A DNA stretch of 64,000 nucleotides from Anaerolineaceae bacterium. Its GTDB lineage: Bacteria; Chloroflexota; Anaerolineae; Aggregatilineales; Phototrophicaceae. The stretch lies in the NCBI GenBank assembly GCA_020634165.1, contig JACKCF010000001.1:1922001-1986000 (forward strand), in the 5' to 3' direction. Shown in pieces: positions 37,001 to 44,940 of this stretch. The translations under genes and the position numbers were made by a program. The notes below the pieces were generated by a model, which saw nothing but the letters and a program-made list of their open reading frames with translations, did not search any database and was not told the origin of the DNA. Each line of letters begins with the position of its first letter. Position 1 is the first letter of the stretch.

Positions 37001-38858
37001 AAAAGGTCAGCCTATCCATGAAATGACGGGGCATGAAGCCATGGTTCTCACGGTAGATATCAGCCCCGACGGAAGAATGGGCGCCTCGATTGCAACTGAC
37101 CGGACCATCATTTTATGGGATTTAGAAACAGGCCAGATGCTGCGTCGTTTTGGCAGTGAACATATCTTGAGTGTGGCTGCCCTGTCTGTGACATTCAGTC
37201 CCGATGGCAAGACGCTGCTCTCGAATAACGGTGGCTTGCCGATGTTGGACCCGGAACTCGAAGCCAAGTTGATCCTGTGGGATGTGGAAACAGGTACACC
37301 CATCCGCGAATACACAGGGCACAACAGGGTCGTGGGACGGCCTGCCTTTAGCCCGGATGGCAGCATGATTTTGTCCGGCGGAGAAAATGAAGAGTTTATA
37401 TTATGGGACGTAGAAACGGGTGAAATCATCCGTCGTCGTGAAGAATACAGTTCTTTAAATGATCGAGTGCCTACCGACATCGTTTTTCGCCCTGATGGTC
37501 GGACTGCGCTCGTCTTGTTCTGGGATACAACCGCAGCTCTAATCGATCTTCACACGCTTAAAACCTTGCAAACCTACGGCACAGGTTCAACGGGGGCTGC
37601 ATCATGGTCGCAGCTTCCTGTCAGCCCAGATGGACAGACCTTGTATCTCAGCAACCCTGAACGCACCGGCCAGGCCTTCTGGGATGTCGAAAGTGGCGAG
37701 ATGCTCGAATCGTTAACAGAAACTGGAGCGCGTATTAGCTACGGTGCAGCATTTACGCCAGATGGCAGCGCTCTCGTCGTCAGCCAGGATGGTATTGGTG
37801 TTGTTGTGTATGCCGTTCATCATGGTGCTGAAGTCCAGAGCGTCACATTTCAACCTGATCTGCCGCCGCAAGAATTCATCATAAGTCCCGATGGCCAGTT
37901 GATGGTTGTGCGGGTGTTTGACGGTCAGCAGTGCGAGGTCATCATATATGATTTGGTATCCAATGCCGAAACAAATCGCTTTGATCATGAAAGCAGCCTG
38001 ATTGCAGAACTCGGCTGTGACACAAGGCAGTACTCGGTTTTCCATCCTAATGACCAATCCATACTGGCGCGATCTGCCGATGGCCAGGGCATCTTGTGGG
38101 ATGTCCATACGGGGGCGATACTTTCCCGTATTCCGAACTTCCCTCATGGTAGGATCGAGATCTCGCAGGATGGGAACTCCGTACTCCTCGTGACAGATGG
38201 GCAGGACGCACCATCGGAATCAAGAGAAATTTACCAGTGGAATCTGGCGACCGGAAGCCAGGAGCAGCATTTGACGTTGCCGGGTAGTTTTGGCAGCATA
38301 AATATGGCTGACTTCAGTTCTGATGGGCAGTACCTGCTGGCCTCAGATGGTGAAGCCACCATCTATATGGAGGTATCGACTGGCGAAATTATCAGGCAAC
38401 TGACTGCCCCTGTTGGTGGTATGCTTGCTGGTTGGTTTAGCCCGGATAATTTGCGGGCAGTGACGGTCGGCTCTGGACTCGGCGAAATGATCCTGTGGGA
38501 CTTGGAAACGGGAACAATGTTATCGTCCTGGAATACCGGGACCGTTTACAATGCAGCCTTTACACCTGATGCGCATTATTTAGTCACGACCGCGCAGCGA
38601 GTGAGCCTGTGGGATGTCGAAACGGGTGAGGAAATCCGCCGATACACAGGTGCAACCGGTGGTTGGTTCTATCCACGAATGATGCCGGATGGTGAGAGTT
38701 TCTTCGTTATGGATTTGAGCAGCGCTCGACCGGCAATTCGACAATGGCGAATTGACACAGATGACGACTTCCTCAATTGGGTGTATGCCAATCGTTATAT
38801 CCGTGACCTAACCTGTGCAGAACGTGAACTCTATCGCATCGAGCCATTGTGTGAATGA
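34077..38858 (+). CDS. Ser/Thr kinase - LuxR HTH - nSTAND ATPase - TM - WD40 giant protein
   Basis: 1593 residues. Residues 20-290 are a complete Hanks-type kinase: glycine loop GSGGFGAVY, Lys53, HRDIKPDN with Asp147, DFG at 165-167, and DYLSPEQA. Residues 300-360 are a LuxR-type HTH (LTSRELDILRLVADDMSNQE, IRWYIRQINKKL). Residues 380-830 are an nSTAND1 module (PYKGLRAFERGE, Walker A GPSGSGKSS near 425, Walker B LLLLIDQFEEVF). One membrane helix lies near 842-868. About fourteen WD40-like blades ending in LWDVETG-type strings follow, enough for two seven-bladed propellers. The kinase, HTH and ATPase should be cytoplasmic and the propellers outside. Targets and ligand are unknown. Confidence 0.9.
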   Translation: MVASTLSTGHSNGHDLSGQQIKGYALREQLGSGGFGAVYRAYQEEVQREVAIKIILPHYANQPDFIRRFEAEAQTIAQLEHPYIVPLYDYWRDPNGAYLVMRLLRGGSIRDVLRQHHMFDVERIAVLLGHIASALHHAHQQQVIHRDIKPDNVLLDESGIAYLADFGIAKNLSQSTNGANKEIIGSLDYLSPEQARSEPITARTDIYSLGVVLYELLVGEHPFHEVSSVERMYKHISEPLPDITNLEPDINEAMNEIIQRATQKNPKDRYPDVLSLARDFAEAAQMTISSPKSIYETLTSRELDILRLVADDMSNQEIADKLVVEHSTIRWYIRQINKKLRVFSREELKRKVAELGWFDEGESSTNASPSQIALLWQDVENPYKGLRAFERGESQDFFGREEFVQRLVWRMQEADPYQRFLAIVGPSGSGKSSVARAGLLPALVKNAIAGSDHWFSIDMIPGDSPFDALETALTRIAADQAMNLREHLNRDERGLVRAADLILPKDKSQLLLLIDQFEEVFTLVTNVDQRRRFLDLLLATVTAPHSRVRIVVTLRADFYDRPLQYPKFGEMLRARMETILPLTAQGIERAIVGPVERMGMVFDAGLVAQIVSETTYQAGALPLLQFALTALFDLREGHKLTHEAYQQIGGVGGALANRIEDIYRQLDPEAQEAVRQLFLRLVTLGEGVEDTRRRVPHSELVAVSNDANLMEDLIDFLAQERFLALDNDPATRAPMVEVAHEAILREWERLRAWINDSRAELRLHRQLARLAEDWQKADQEPSYLLRGARLNQFETWARATNLSLTPAERNFLEVSQQVRDANLAEEQLRQQHEVTLEERAKRVLQILSVVLLLAAIGGLALAAFALDREQRAQQALLSVEAAEAEARELALINGASAAYQGGDIQTGVALAVAANSVENPPALARATLSEIAYHSGPMRRLGDEFDFALSLDISSDGKYLLADRHDFAVVLWDLEKGQPIHEMTGHEAMVLTVDISPDGRMGASIATDRTIILWDLETGQMLRRFGSEHILSVAALSVTFSPDGKTLLSNNGGLPMLDPELEAKLILWDVETGTPIREYTGHNRVVGRPAFSPDGSMILSGGENEEFILWDVETGEIIRRREEYSSLNDRVPTDIVFRPDGRTALVLFWDTTAALIDLHTLKTLQTYGTGSTGAASWSQLPVSPDGQTLYLSNPERTGQAFWDVESGEMLESLTETGARISYGAAFTPDGSALVVSQDGIGVVVYAVHHGAEVQSVTFQPDLPPQEFIISPDGQLMVVRVFDGQQCEVIIYDLVSNAETNRFDHESSLIAELGCDTRQYSVFHPNDQSILARSADGQGILWDVHTGAILSRIPNFPHGRIEISQDGNSVLLVTDGQDAPSESREIYQWNLATGSQEQHLTLPGSFGSINMADFSSDGQYLLASDGEATIYMEVSTGEIIRQLTAPVGGMLAGWFSPDNLRAVTVGSGLGEMILWDLETGTMLSSWNTGTVYNAAFTPDAHYLVTTAQRVSLWDVETGEEIRRYTGATGGWFYPRMMPDGESFFVMDLSSARPAIRQWRIDTDDDFLNWVYANRYIRDLTCAERELYRIEPLCE

Positions 38859-38878
38859 AGCAGGGGCTGCCTAGTCAC

Positions 38879-40030
38879 TTAGGATGCCGTCCGCTGTAAT
38901 GAATGTCGTACGATCAGATATTCTGCGTGCGTCCACAGCAACGGGTTAGCGATTTCGCCCCGTTGGGCCACCCAACCCTCATAATAGCTTGGGGCGAACA
39001 TGCGATCCTTGACCTGCTCTGGTAAGTTGCCCTCAGCATCTGCATGGGACTCTGCCCAACGGAGCAGGTCCTTTGCCGCACTTGCATCCCCGACCTGAAC
39101 CTTATACCACGCCAGCCACAAACCCAGCAGCACCCAGGCCCCACCGCCGTAGTAAGTATCTTCCAGGTGGCGATGCACGCCGTGTCCCTCAGCCAGCAGA
39201 TCACGCTCAATTCGGGCAACGGTACGCACCATCAGTGGATCATCAGGCGCGAGTAAGCCAAAATCGGGCAGGGCAGCCATCAGCAGATTGGCATCGACCA
39301 TATCCAGCCCGACTGATTTTGCCAGCTCGCCATTAGGCGTCAGGCCTTTTTCCACAATAAATTCTCGAATAGCTTGCTGGGTTGTCTCAACATCCAGTGA
39401 GGGAATCAGGTGGTGGGCTGCTCCGAGTCCGGCATATATGGCGGCCAACGTGCTGATATGAACATCATCGCCGCGCTCTTCCCAGCAGTCGTAGCACGGA
39501 TGCTGCCACACCGCCGACAAATAGCGAACAACGAGCTTGATTGCTTGCACCCAGGCCACAGGTAGCGGCGTAATGCGGCAGACTTCAACATATTTTGCCA
39601 ATGACCAGACCCACAGTGCCGGACCATCGAGCTGGAATTCTGGCCAATCGTCAGGGCCAGCATTGCCGCCATCCTCATAGCGAGCATTGAGTGTATCGGC
39701 TAGCACGAGAGGCTGGCCTTGTTCCGCGCGGTTGATGGTCCGTTCCAAAGCATCGGCCCGGCCGTTGATGATACCTGCACACCAGCGGTGAAAGTGATCA
39801 GCACTATCCCACTGGCCAGAGATGCCGACCTTATGCGGGACCATGTTATCGATGCCATCCATCGTCAGCGCATAGGCGATAAAAGCCCCATCGCGGAACC
39901 AGGAATACTGGTAATCTGGCATAGTCGGGCACGCCAGATACCCACCGGCGGGCTGCTGATTATCCATGATGACTTGCTGGCTGTGCTTGTGGAGCTTGCT
40001 TAGTCTATCCAGATAGGTTTCAGTGGTCAT
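38879..40030 (-). CDS. GH15-type glucoamylase/glucodextranase-like enzyme
   Basis: 383 residues, only the catalytic helical barrel of GH15. Family blocks are WFRDGAF (44-50), FQLDGPALWVW (132-142) and CYDCWEE (179-185), whose glutamate is the likely general acid. There is no signal peptide, so it acts in the cytoplasm and releases glucose from imported alpha-glucosides. Its start overlaps the end of the GH66 gene by 11 nt, so both are made together. Given that partner, isomalto-oligosaccharides are likely substrates; starch fragments are the alternative. Confidence 0.85.
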   Translation of the reverse strand: MTTETYLDRLSKLHKHSQQVIMDNQQPAGGYLACPTMPDYQYSWFRDGAFIAYALTMDGIDNMVPHKVGISGQWDSADHFHRWCAGIINGRADALERTINRAEQGQPLVLADTLNARYEDGGNAGPDDWPEFQLDGPALWVWSLAKYVEVCRITPLPVAWVQAIKLVVRYLSAVWQHPCYDCWEERGDDVHISTLAAIYAGLGAAHHLIPSLDVETTQQAIREFIVEKGLTPNGELAKSVGLDMVDANLLMAALPDFGLLAPDDPLMVRTVARIERDLLAEGHGVHRHLEDTYYGGGAWVLLGLWLAWYKVQVGDASAAKDLLRWAESHADAEGNLPEQVKDRMFAPSYYEGWVAQRGEIANPLLWTHAEYLIVRHSLQRTAS

Positions 40031-41723
40031 CAGCGTACTCCACGACGATCATCGTCCAGTAATTCAGTTCAGGAAGTGTAAATTGTAGCACCTCATTGTG
40101 GATGGTGTAGGGCAGGGCAGTCGCATTCATGCTGGCTTCGCTATCCGGCGAGGCAGCCCATATGGCCTGTATAGGGCGTGCGACAGTAATTCTGAAATCC
40201 ACATTCGTGAGCACGGTCGGGATTGTTGCCGTTGGCTCGTTCCAATTCGTTTGATCGACACCCACGAAGTTAATCAGGCTGAAGGTATCGAATGACTCGC
40301 CGGAGCGCACAATCGGCACAACGCGGTCACGGGCTGTAATGCCACGTGTGCGGATGTCACCCAGGTCAACGGCTCGATGCAGATCGTCGCTGCCTGCTGC
40401 GGTTGTCGTTGCCAGCACATTTTCATAACGCACCTGGAAATCATAATAGCGCCGGAAAATGGGCTGCTGATCCGCCGACAGGGTGCCGAATTTCGGGAAG
40501 TAGGGATCAGCCAACATGCTTTCTGGCTCGCCTGTTTCCAGATGTGTACCGCCGCTGGCCAGAATAATTGAATTCGCCAGCCGCCAGTTAATGGTCTGCT
40601 CTGGTGGAATGTATGCAGGGATAATGACAGGCTTACCATGACCAAGTGCCTCCGCATTGCTGACAATACGGCCCAGGTCCAGATAGCTGTCATACGGCGA
40701 CCAGACTTCGATATAAGCAGCATCCTGTTCAGAATCTGCGACTGCATCAATCGGCCAGTTACCAACGCAGTTGAACAGGGTAACACCTTCATCACCGCGA
40801 AATTGCTGTACGACCATAGCCGCTTGGTCGATGAATTGGGGCATTACCTCAGCCAGATCAACCGAGTTGCCATCGTGATCCTGACCATTTTTCGGTGAGC
40901 CGTACTGATCGATGTGGATGCCATCAAAAGCTGTGTTTTGGAGCACATCTGCAAATTCGCCAAGTAAATGCTGGTTCCAGGGCGACCCTGGCGCAGGATT
41001 CATGATCGAAATGAAGCTGTTTTCGCCAAAGTCGTATACATTCCCTTGTGCGTCAAAAAGCCCCCAGGTCGGGTGCTGATGATAAAACGCTGTTGAAGCA
41101 CCATAAATCGCTGTATAGGGCATGGCGGCGATGCCATCTGCATGCAGTAAGTCAATCAAATGGCGGATGGTCGTCATCGACTGTGGTCGTCCCAGACCAT
41201 CCTCAAATGGGTCTGTATCCGGCAGCAGAGTTTCCCAGCGATACTGCCAGTCATAAAACTGAACGCCATTGATATGATGCAGTCGCATCCATTCACTGGT
41301 AGCCACATCATCATCGCGACCAGCGCTAAAATTGCTGAGGAAACCATAACGCGGCGCATCAATCCAGCGGTCGAGCACATCAAAGGCCGATGTCTGTGTA
41401 GCGATAAGCGCGTCGCCATCGTACACATCCACACTGAGGCCGTAGCCGCGTGGTGTTTCTGGCGGTGGCTGCCAAATCAGTGTTGCCTCACCAGCCACAA
41501 TCGTCTCATGTATCGTCGTTAGTTCGCTTGCAAGATAGGTGATTCGCGCTTCCAGATGCGTACCCGCATCTGTCCGAACAAGGATGCGGACAGGCTGATT
41601 CGGGCGATAAAATCCCTTATCTGGCAGTATTGTGATCTGTAGTGAATCAGTGGCCAACAAAATACTCCCTTGTAGAAAGCATAGAATAAGTAGGGTTAGC
41701 AGGCTCTGCCGCACGCGGCTCAT
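40020..41723 (-). CDS. GH66 dextranase-like enzyme, exported
   Basis: 567 residues with a signal peptide (LLTLLILCFLQGSILLA). A beta-sandwich region (ITILPDKGFYRPNQPVRI) is followed by the GH66 barrel. FDGIHIDQYG supplies the nucleophile Asp272, and AYIEVWSPYD the acid/base Glu339. Their spacing of 67 matches the 68 of characterised dextranases. It should cut alpha-1,6-glucan outside the cell. No sorting signal or extra glucan-binding domain is seen. Cycloisomaltooligosaccharide-forming members carry an inserted CBM35, which is absent here. The ATG overlaps the preceding permease gene (ATGA). Confidence 0.85.
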   Translation of the reverse strand: MSRVRQSLLTLLILCFLQGSILLATDSLQITILPDKGFYRPNQPVRILVRTDAGTHLEARITYLASELTTIHETIVAGEATLIWQPPPETPRGYGLSVDVYDGDALIATQTSAFDVLDRWIDAPRYGFLSNFSAGRDDDVATSEWMRLHHINGVQFYDWQYRWETLLPDTDPFEDGLGRPQSMTTIRHLIDLLHADGIAAMPYTAIYGASTAFYHQHPTWGLFDAQGNVYDFGENSFISIMNPAPGSPWNQHLLGEFADVLQNTAFDGIHIDQYGSPKNGQDHDGNSVDLAEVMPQFIDQAAMVVQQFRGDEGVTLFNCVGNWPIDAVADSEQDAAYIEVWSPYDSYLDLGRIVSNAEALGHGKPVIIPAYIPPEQTINWRLANSIILASGGTHLETGEPESMLADPYFPKFGTLSADQQPIFRRYYDFQVRYENVLATTTAAGSDDLHRAVDLGDIRTRGITARDRVVPIVRSGESFDTFSLINFVGVDQTNWNEPTATIPTVLTNVDFRITVARPIQAIWAASPDSEASMNATALPYTIHNEVLQFTLPELNYWTMIVVEYADDH

Positions 41724-42565
41724 CCACGCACGCTCCCGCTAGTAATTCCCTGAATGAAATAGCGCTGGAAGAAGACAAATAACAGAATTGTCGGGATGAC
41801 CGCTGTCAGCGAACCCGCGAAAACCAGCCCCCAATTAGAACTGTGTTGTCCGCGGAAATTAGCAATTGCGATGGGCAGGGTGCGCAAATGCTCATCTGTG
41901 AGAAAATTGAGCGCCAGCAGATATTCGTCCCAGGCACCCAGGAAGCTGAAAACGGCGACTGTGCTGATCGCAGGTGCGGCCAATGGCAGCATAATTCGCC
42001 AGAAAATCGTAAATGGGTTGGCCCCATCGATGATAGCCGATTCCTCTAGTTCACGCGGGAGGTTCTCGAAGAATCCACGCAGCAGAAACATGTTAAATGC
42101 CAGTGGACCCGAACTGTAGACCAGCACCAACCCCGGCAGACTATTCAGCAGACTCAGATTCTTTGCCAGGATGAACTGCGGAATCAGCAGCACGACACCA
42201 GGAATCATAATCATGATGAGCAGCACACCAAACAGAACGCGCTTGCCGTAAAAATCAAAACGGGCGAACCCATAGGCCATCGTCGCCGCCAGGGATGTGA
42301 CAAGCACGGCGGTCGCTATCGCAACCCCGGTGCTGTTGAGGAAGGCTCGGCCAAAGTTGCGACTGGCAAAGGCTTGCTCAAAATTTTCAAATGACACGCT
42401 TTCAGGTATAAGTCGTGGCGGATAGGGCTGGACGAAGGCCACGCCATCTAGCGCGGTCGATGCCATGTAAAGCAGCGGCGCGACAGCGATGATTGCGCCT
42501 GCGCAAAGCACCAGGAAGATGACCAGATTGAGCAAACGTTGCTGGCTGTTGGAGGTCGCTAACAT
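41720..42565 (-). CDS. CUT1 sugar ABC permease, MalG/UgpE type
   Basis: 281 residues, six predicted helices. The EAA loop LEESAIIDGANPFTIFW is near residue 175, and QRYFIQGITSGSVRG is a typical C-terminus. It begins 2 nt after its partner permease and overlaps the GH66 gene by 4 nt. This tight packing ties the importer to dextran breakdown. Confidence 0.9.
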   Translation of the reverse strand: MLATSNSQQRLLNLVIFLVLCAGAIIAVAPLLYMASTALDGVAFVQPYPPRLIPESVSFENFEQAFASRNFGRAFLNSTGVAIATAVLVTSLAATMAYGFARFDFYGKRVLFGVLLIMIMIPGVVLLIPQFILAKNLSLLNSLPGLVLVYSSGPLAFNMFLLRGFFENLPRELEESAIIDGANPFTIFWRIMLPLAAPAISTVAVFSFLGAWDEYLLALNFLTDEHLRTLPIAIANFRGQHSSNWGLVFAGSLTAVIPTILLFVFFQRYFIQGITSGSVRG

Positions 42566-42567
42566 GT

Positions 42568-43533
42568 CTAGTACTCCAAATCCTGGTCGCCGCGACCCAA
42601 AAACTTCGACTGCAACGCGCTCACAACCACGATCACGACTGCCAACACATAACTCAGGGCCGCGCCGTAGCCAAAATGCAAGTTGCCGAAGGCTTCGTCA
42701 AACATATACGTCAGCGCCACCTCGGTGCGGTGCAGTGGGCCGCCATTGGTCATCAGCAAAACAGAAATAAATACCTGGAAGCCGCCGATCATCAGCGCAA
42801 TGAGCACGAAGAAAATCGTCCGGCGGATGAGGGGCAGTGTCATATAGCGAATACGATGCCATTCGCCAGCCCCGTCGATCGCCGCCGCTTCATACAACTC
42901 AGGCGGAATACCCTGCAATGCCGCCAGGAAGATCACCATCGCCCAGCCCATGCCTTTCCAGATGCCCAGGCTGTAGATGGCAATCCACGACGTATTACTA
43001 TTCGCCAGCCACGAGATGGGTTCTTGAATAGTACCCGTTCGCATAAGGACGAAGTTCATCAGGCCAGCATCACCCGGACTGAATAGGTAGACGAACAGAA
43101 AACTGACGACCACCCACGACGTCACCACTGGCAAATAGTAGATCGTTCGGAAGAAGCGCTTGGCGATAGTGACACGATTAACGAGGATTGCCAGTGTCAG
43201 CCCGATAATCATCTGGCCAGCGACGGTTACGACCGCATACATGGCGGTATTCTGCATCGCTAGCCAGAAAGTCTTATCAGTGAGCAGTTCCTGGTAGTTA
43301 GCCAGGCCAACGAATGCGCTGGTTTGGCCGGGAATGATGCGCCAGTCGAAGAAGCTGATGTAAAGCTGGTAGAGCAGGGGATACACTGCCCACAGCAGAT
43401 ACAGCGCCAACCCCGGCAGCAGGAACAAATAAGGAACATAGGGACGGTAGTAGGGCTTACCGCGATGCCGCTTCTGACCCCGCGATTTTTGTTTCGCGTG
43501 TTCTGTGGTCATTTGCATCGTTTCGCTGTTCAT
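42568..43533 (-). CDS. CUT1 sugar ABC permease, MalF/UgpA type
   Basis: 321 residues with a polar, lysine-rich N-terminus of about 30 residues, then six predicted helices (YVPYLFLLPGLALYLLW). The EAA loop YEAAAIDGAGEWHRIRY is near residue 215. I choose ATG 43533, 8 nt after GAAGGA; an ATG three codons earlier directly abuts that ribosome site. It lies 82 nt after the binding-protein gene. Confidence 0.88.
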   Translation of the reverse strand: MNSETMQMTTEHAKQKSRGQKRHRGKPYYRPYVPYLFLLPGLALYLLWAVYPLLYQLYISFFDWRIIPGQTSAFVGLANYQELLTDKTFWLAMQNTAMYAVVTVAGQMIIGLTLAILVNRVTIAKRFFRTIYYLPVVTSWVVVSFLFVYLFSPGDAGLMNFVLMRTGTIQEPISWLANSNTSWIAIYSLGIWKGMGWAMVIFLAALQGIPPELYEAAAIDGAGEWHRIRYMTLPLIRRTIFFVLIALMIGGFQVFISVLLMTNGGPLHRTEVALTYMFDEAFGNLHFGYGAALSYVLAVVIVVVSALQSKFLGRGDQDLEY

Positions 43534-43615
43534 AGCGACCATCCTTCGCTAGCTTGCCGCCAGATGATGCGCGTACATAAGCAGATGCCTTTTTTACCTG
43601 ACCGTCCCATACGAC

Positions 43616-44833
43616 CTAGTTACCTGCCAGCAGCGCGTCGATTTCTTCCGCAGCCAGGTCCATTGCTTCTTGGGCGGACATTTCGCCACGTAGAACGAGT
43701 TGGGCGGCATCACCCAGTACGGTTTCAATATCATTGTATGCCGGAACAGGGGTGCGGGCCTGGGCTGTCTGCAACTGCTCCAGGAACATGCCGTAATACG
43801 GGTGATCCTGGAAATACTCGTTTTCAATCAGCGAATTGAGCACGGTCAACTGACCGACCTTCGACATTTCTAACTGGTAAGCATCACTCTGGGTGAAGCG
43901 TAGGAACTCCAGTGCTTCTTCCGGATGCTGTGAACCAGCCATCACAACGATATTTTCGCCACCCACGACGGAAATGTGGCCGCCATCACCAGCAGGCATG
44001 AGGGCCGCGCCCGTCTCAAAGTCAGGATACTGGCCTTCAAGCGTCGGGTAGAACCAGGGGCCTTCCAGCATAGAAACCAGCGTACCGCCGAAGAAGCTGC
44101 CCCAGGTGTCGATGCCGCTGCCGATGAAACCATCGGAGAAGCAGCCACTTTGGACCATATCCGCCAGGAACTGTACAGCGGCTACAGAGGCTTCACCATT
44201 GACGTAACCCTGTGAAGTCGTCATGGCTTCATCAGTGACGTCGCCGCCAAAGCTCCAGATCCAGGGCAGCAGTGCCCAACCATAGGTGCCACCATCACTG
44301 AACAGATACGTATCTTCCGGCAGGGAATCGCACAGTGCGGTAAATTCATCGATAGTTTCCGGTGCGGTCTCCATCAGTGCCGGATTATAAATCAGGATGC
44401 GGGTGTTAGTATCGAGCGGCAGACCATAATAGGCGCCTTCATACATATTCGTGGAAAGCGGACCAGCAAAGACATTTGCGGCTATATCATCAAAGTCGGG
44501 CATGCCGTCGCTGAGGTTCATCAGGATGCCCTGTGCGGCAAATTCCGGTGACCAGATAATATCCAGACGAACCAGATCGGGGCCTTCGCCGCCAGCAGCG
44601 GAGGTCAGCAGCGCCTGACGGAAGCCATCATAAGGGTAGGGCACCGATTCCACATGAATGTCAGGATGTTCCTCTTCAAACAACGGGATCAGCACATCCG
44701 TCAGTGTTTGGTTTTCTGGCGAAACTTCATTGTAAGTATGCCAGAACGTAATGGTGACAGGCTCCTGTGCTATGGCAGCCGGGGCCACCAATAGCAGAAC
44801 CAGCATCAGGGCGAAGATGATACGAGTTTTCAT
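43616..44833 (-). CDS. CUT1 sugar ABC substrate-binding protein (dextran locus)
   Basis: 405 residues. The signal peptide is ARTRIIFAL-like and ends LVAPAAIAQ (about 23 residues). TITFWHTYNEVSPENQTL and VVGGENIVVMAGSQHPEEAL fit family 1 oligosaccharide-binding proteins. GAGGAG lies 6 nt before the ATG. A perfect LacI-type palindrome is 79 bp upstream. Downstream GH66 and GH15 genes suggest isomalto-oligosaccharides as ligand. Confidence 0.88.
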   Translation of the reverse strand: MKTRIIFALMLVLLLVAPAAIAQEPVTITFWHTYNEVSPENQTLTDVLIPLFEEEHPDIHVESVPYPYDGFRQALLTSAAGGEGPDLVRLDIIWSPEFAAQGILMNLSDGMPDFDDIAANVFAGPLSTNMYEGAYYGLPLDTNTRILIYNPALMETAPETIDEFTALCDSLPEDTYLFSDGGTYGWALLPWIWSFGGDVTDEAMTTSQGYVNGEASVAAVQFLADMVQSGCFSDGFIGSGIDTWGSFFGGTLVSMLEGPWFYPTLEGQYPDFETGAALMPAGDGGHISVVGGENIVVMAGSQHPEEALEFLRFTQSDAYQLEMSKVGQLTVLNSLIENEYFQDHPYYGMFLEQLQTAQARTPVPAYNDIETVLGDAAQLVLRGEMSAQEAMDLAAEEIDALLAGN

Positions 44834-44911
44834 GGTAATCTCCTCAAATAAACAATTACTTTGCCGTTGCGAACTTGTTGACTGTACTAGTTTGCCGAAA
44901 TCATCCTCCTC

Positions 44912-44929
44912 AATTGAACCGGTTCAATT
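44912..44929. promoter_or_regulatory. LacI-family operator, importer copy (AATTGAACCGGTTCAATT)
   Basis: Perfect 18-bp palindrome between the regulator gene and the binding-protein gene. The same 18 bp recur at 45981-45998 in the regulator's own promoter. No convincing promoter boxes could be placed around this copy. Confidence 0.8.
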
Positions 44930-44940
44930 AATATCGAAAT

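Noticed and set aside
36900..38790. Repeated DNA strings in the 3-prime half of the giant gene
   Set aside because: The repetition comes from the recurring WD40 strand LWDVETG, not from a mobile or satellite repeat.
44887..44904. Five-codon minus-strand ORF behind AGGAGG, next to the operator
   Set aside because: The AGGAGG directly abuts the ATG with no spacing, and no attenuator follows, so a leader peptide is not supported.
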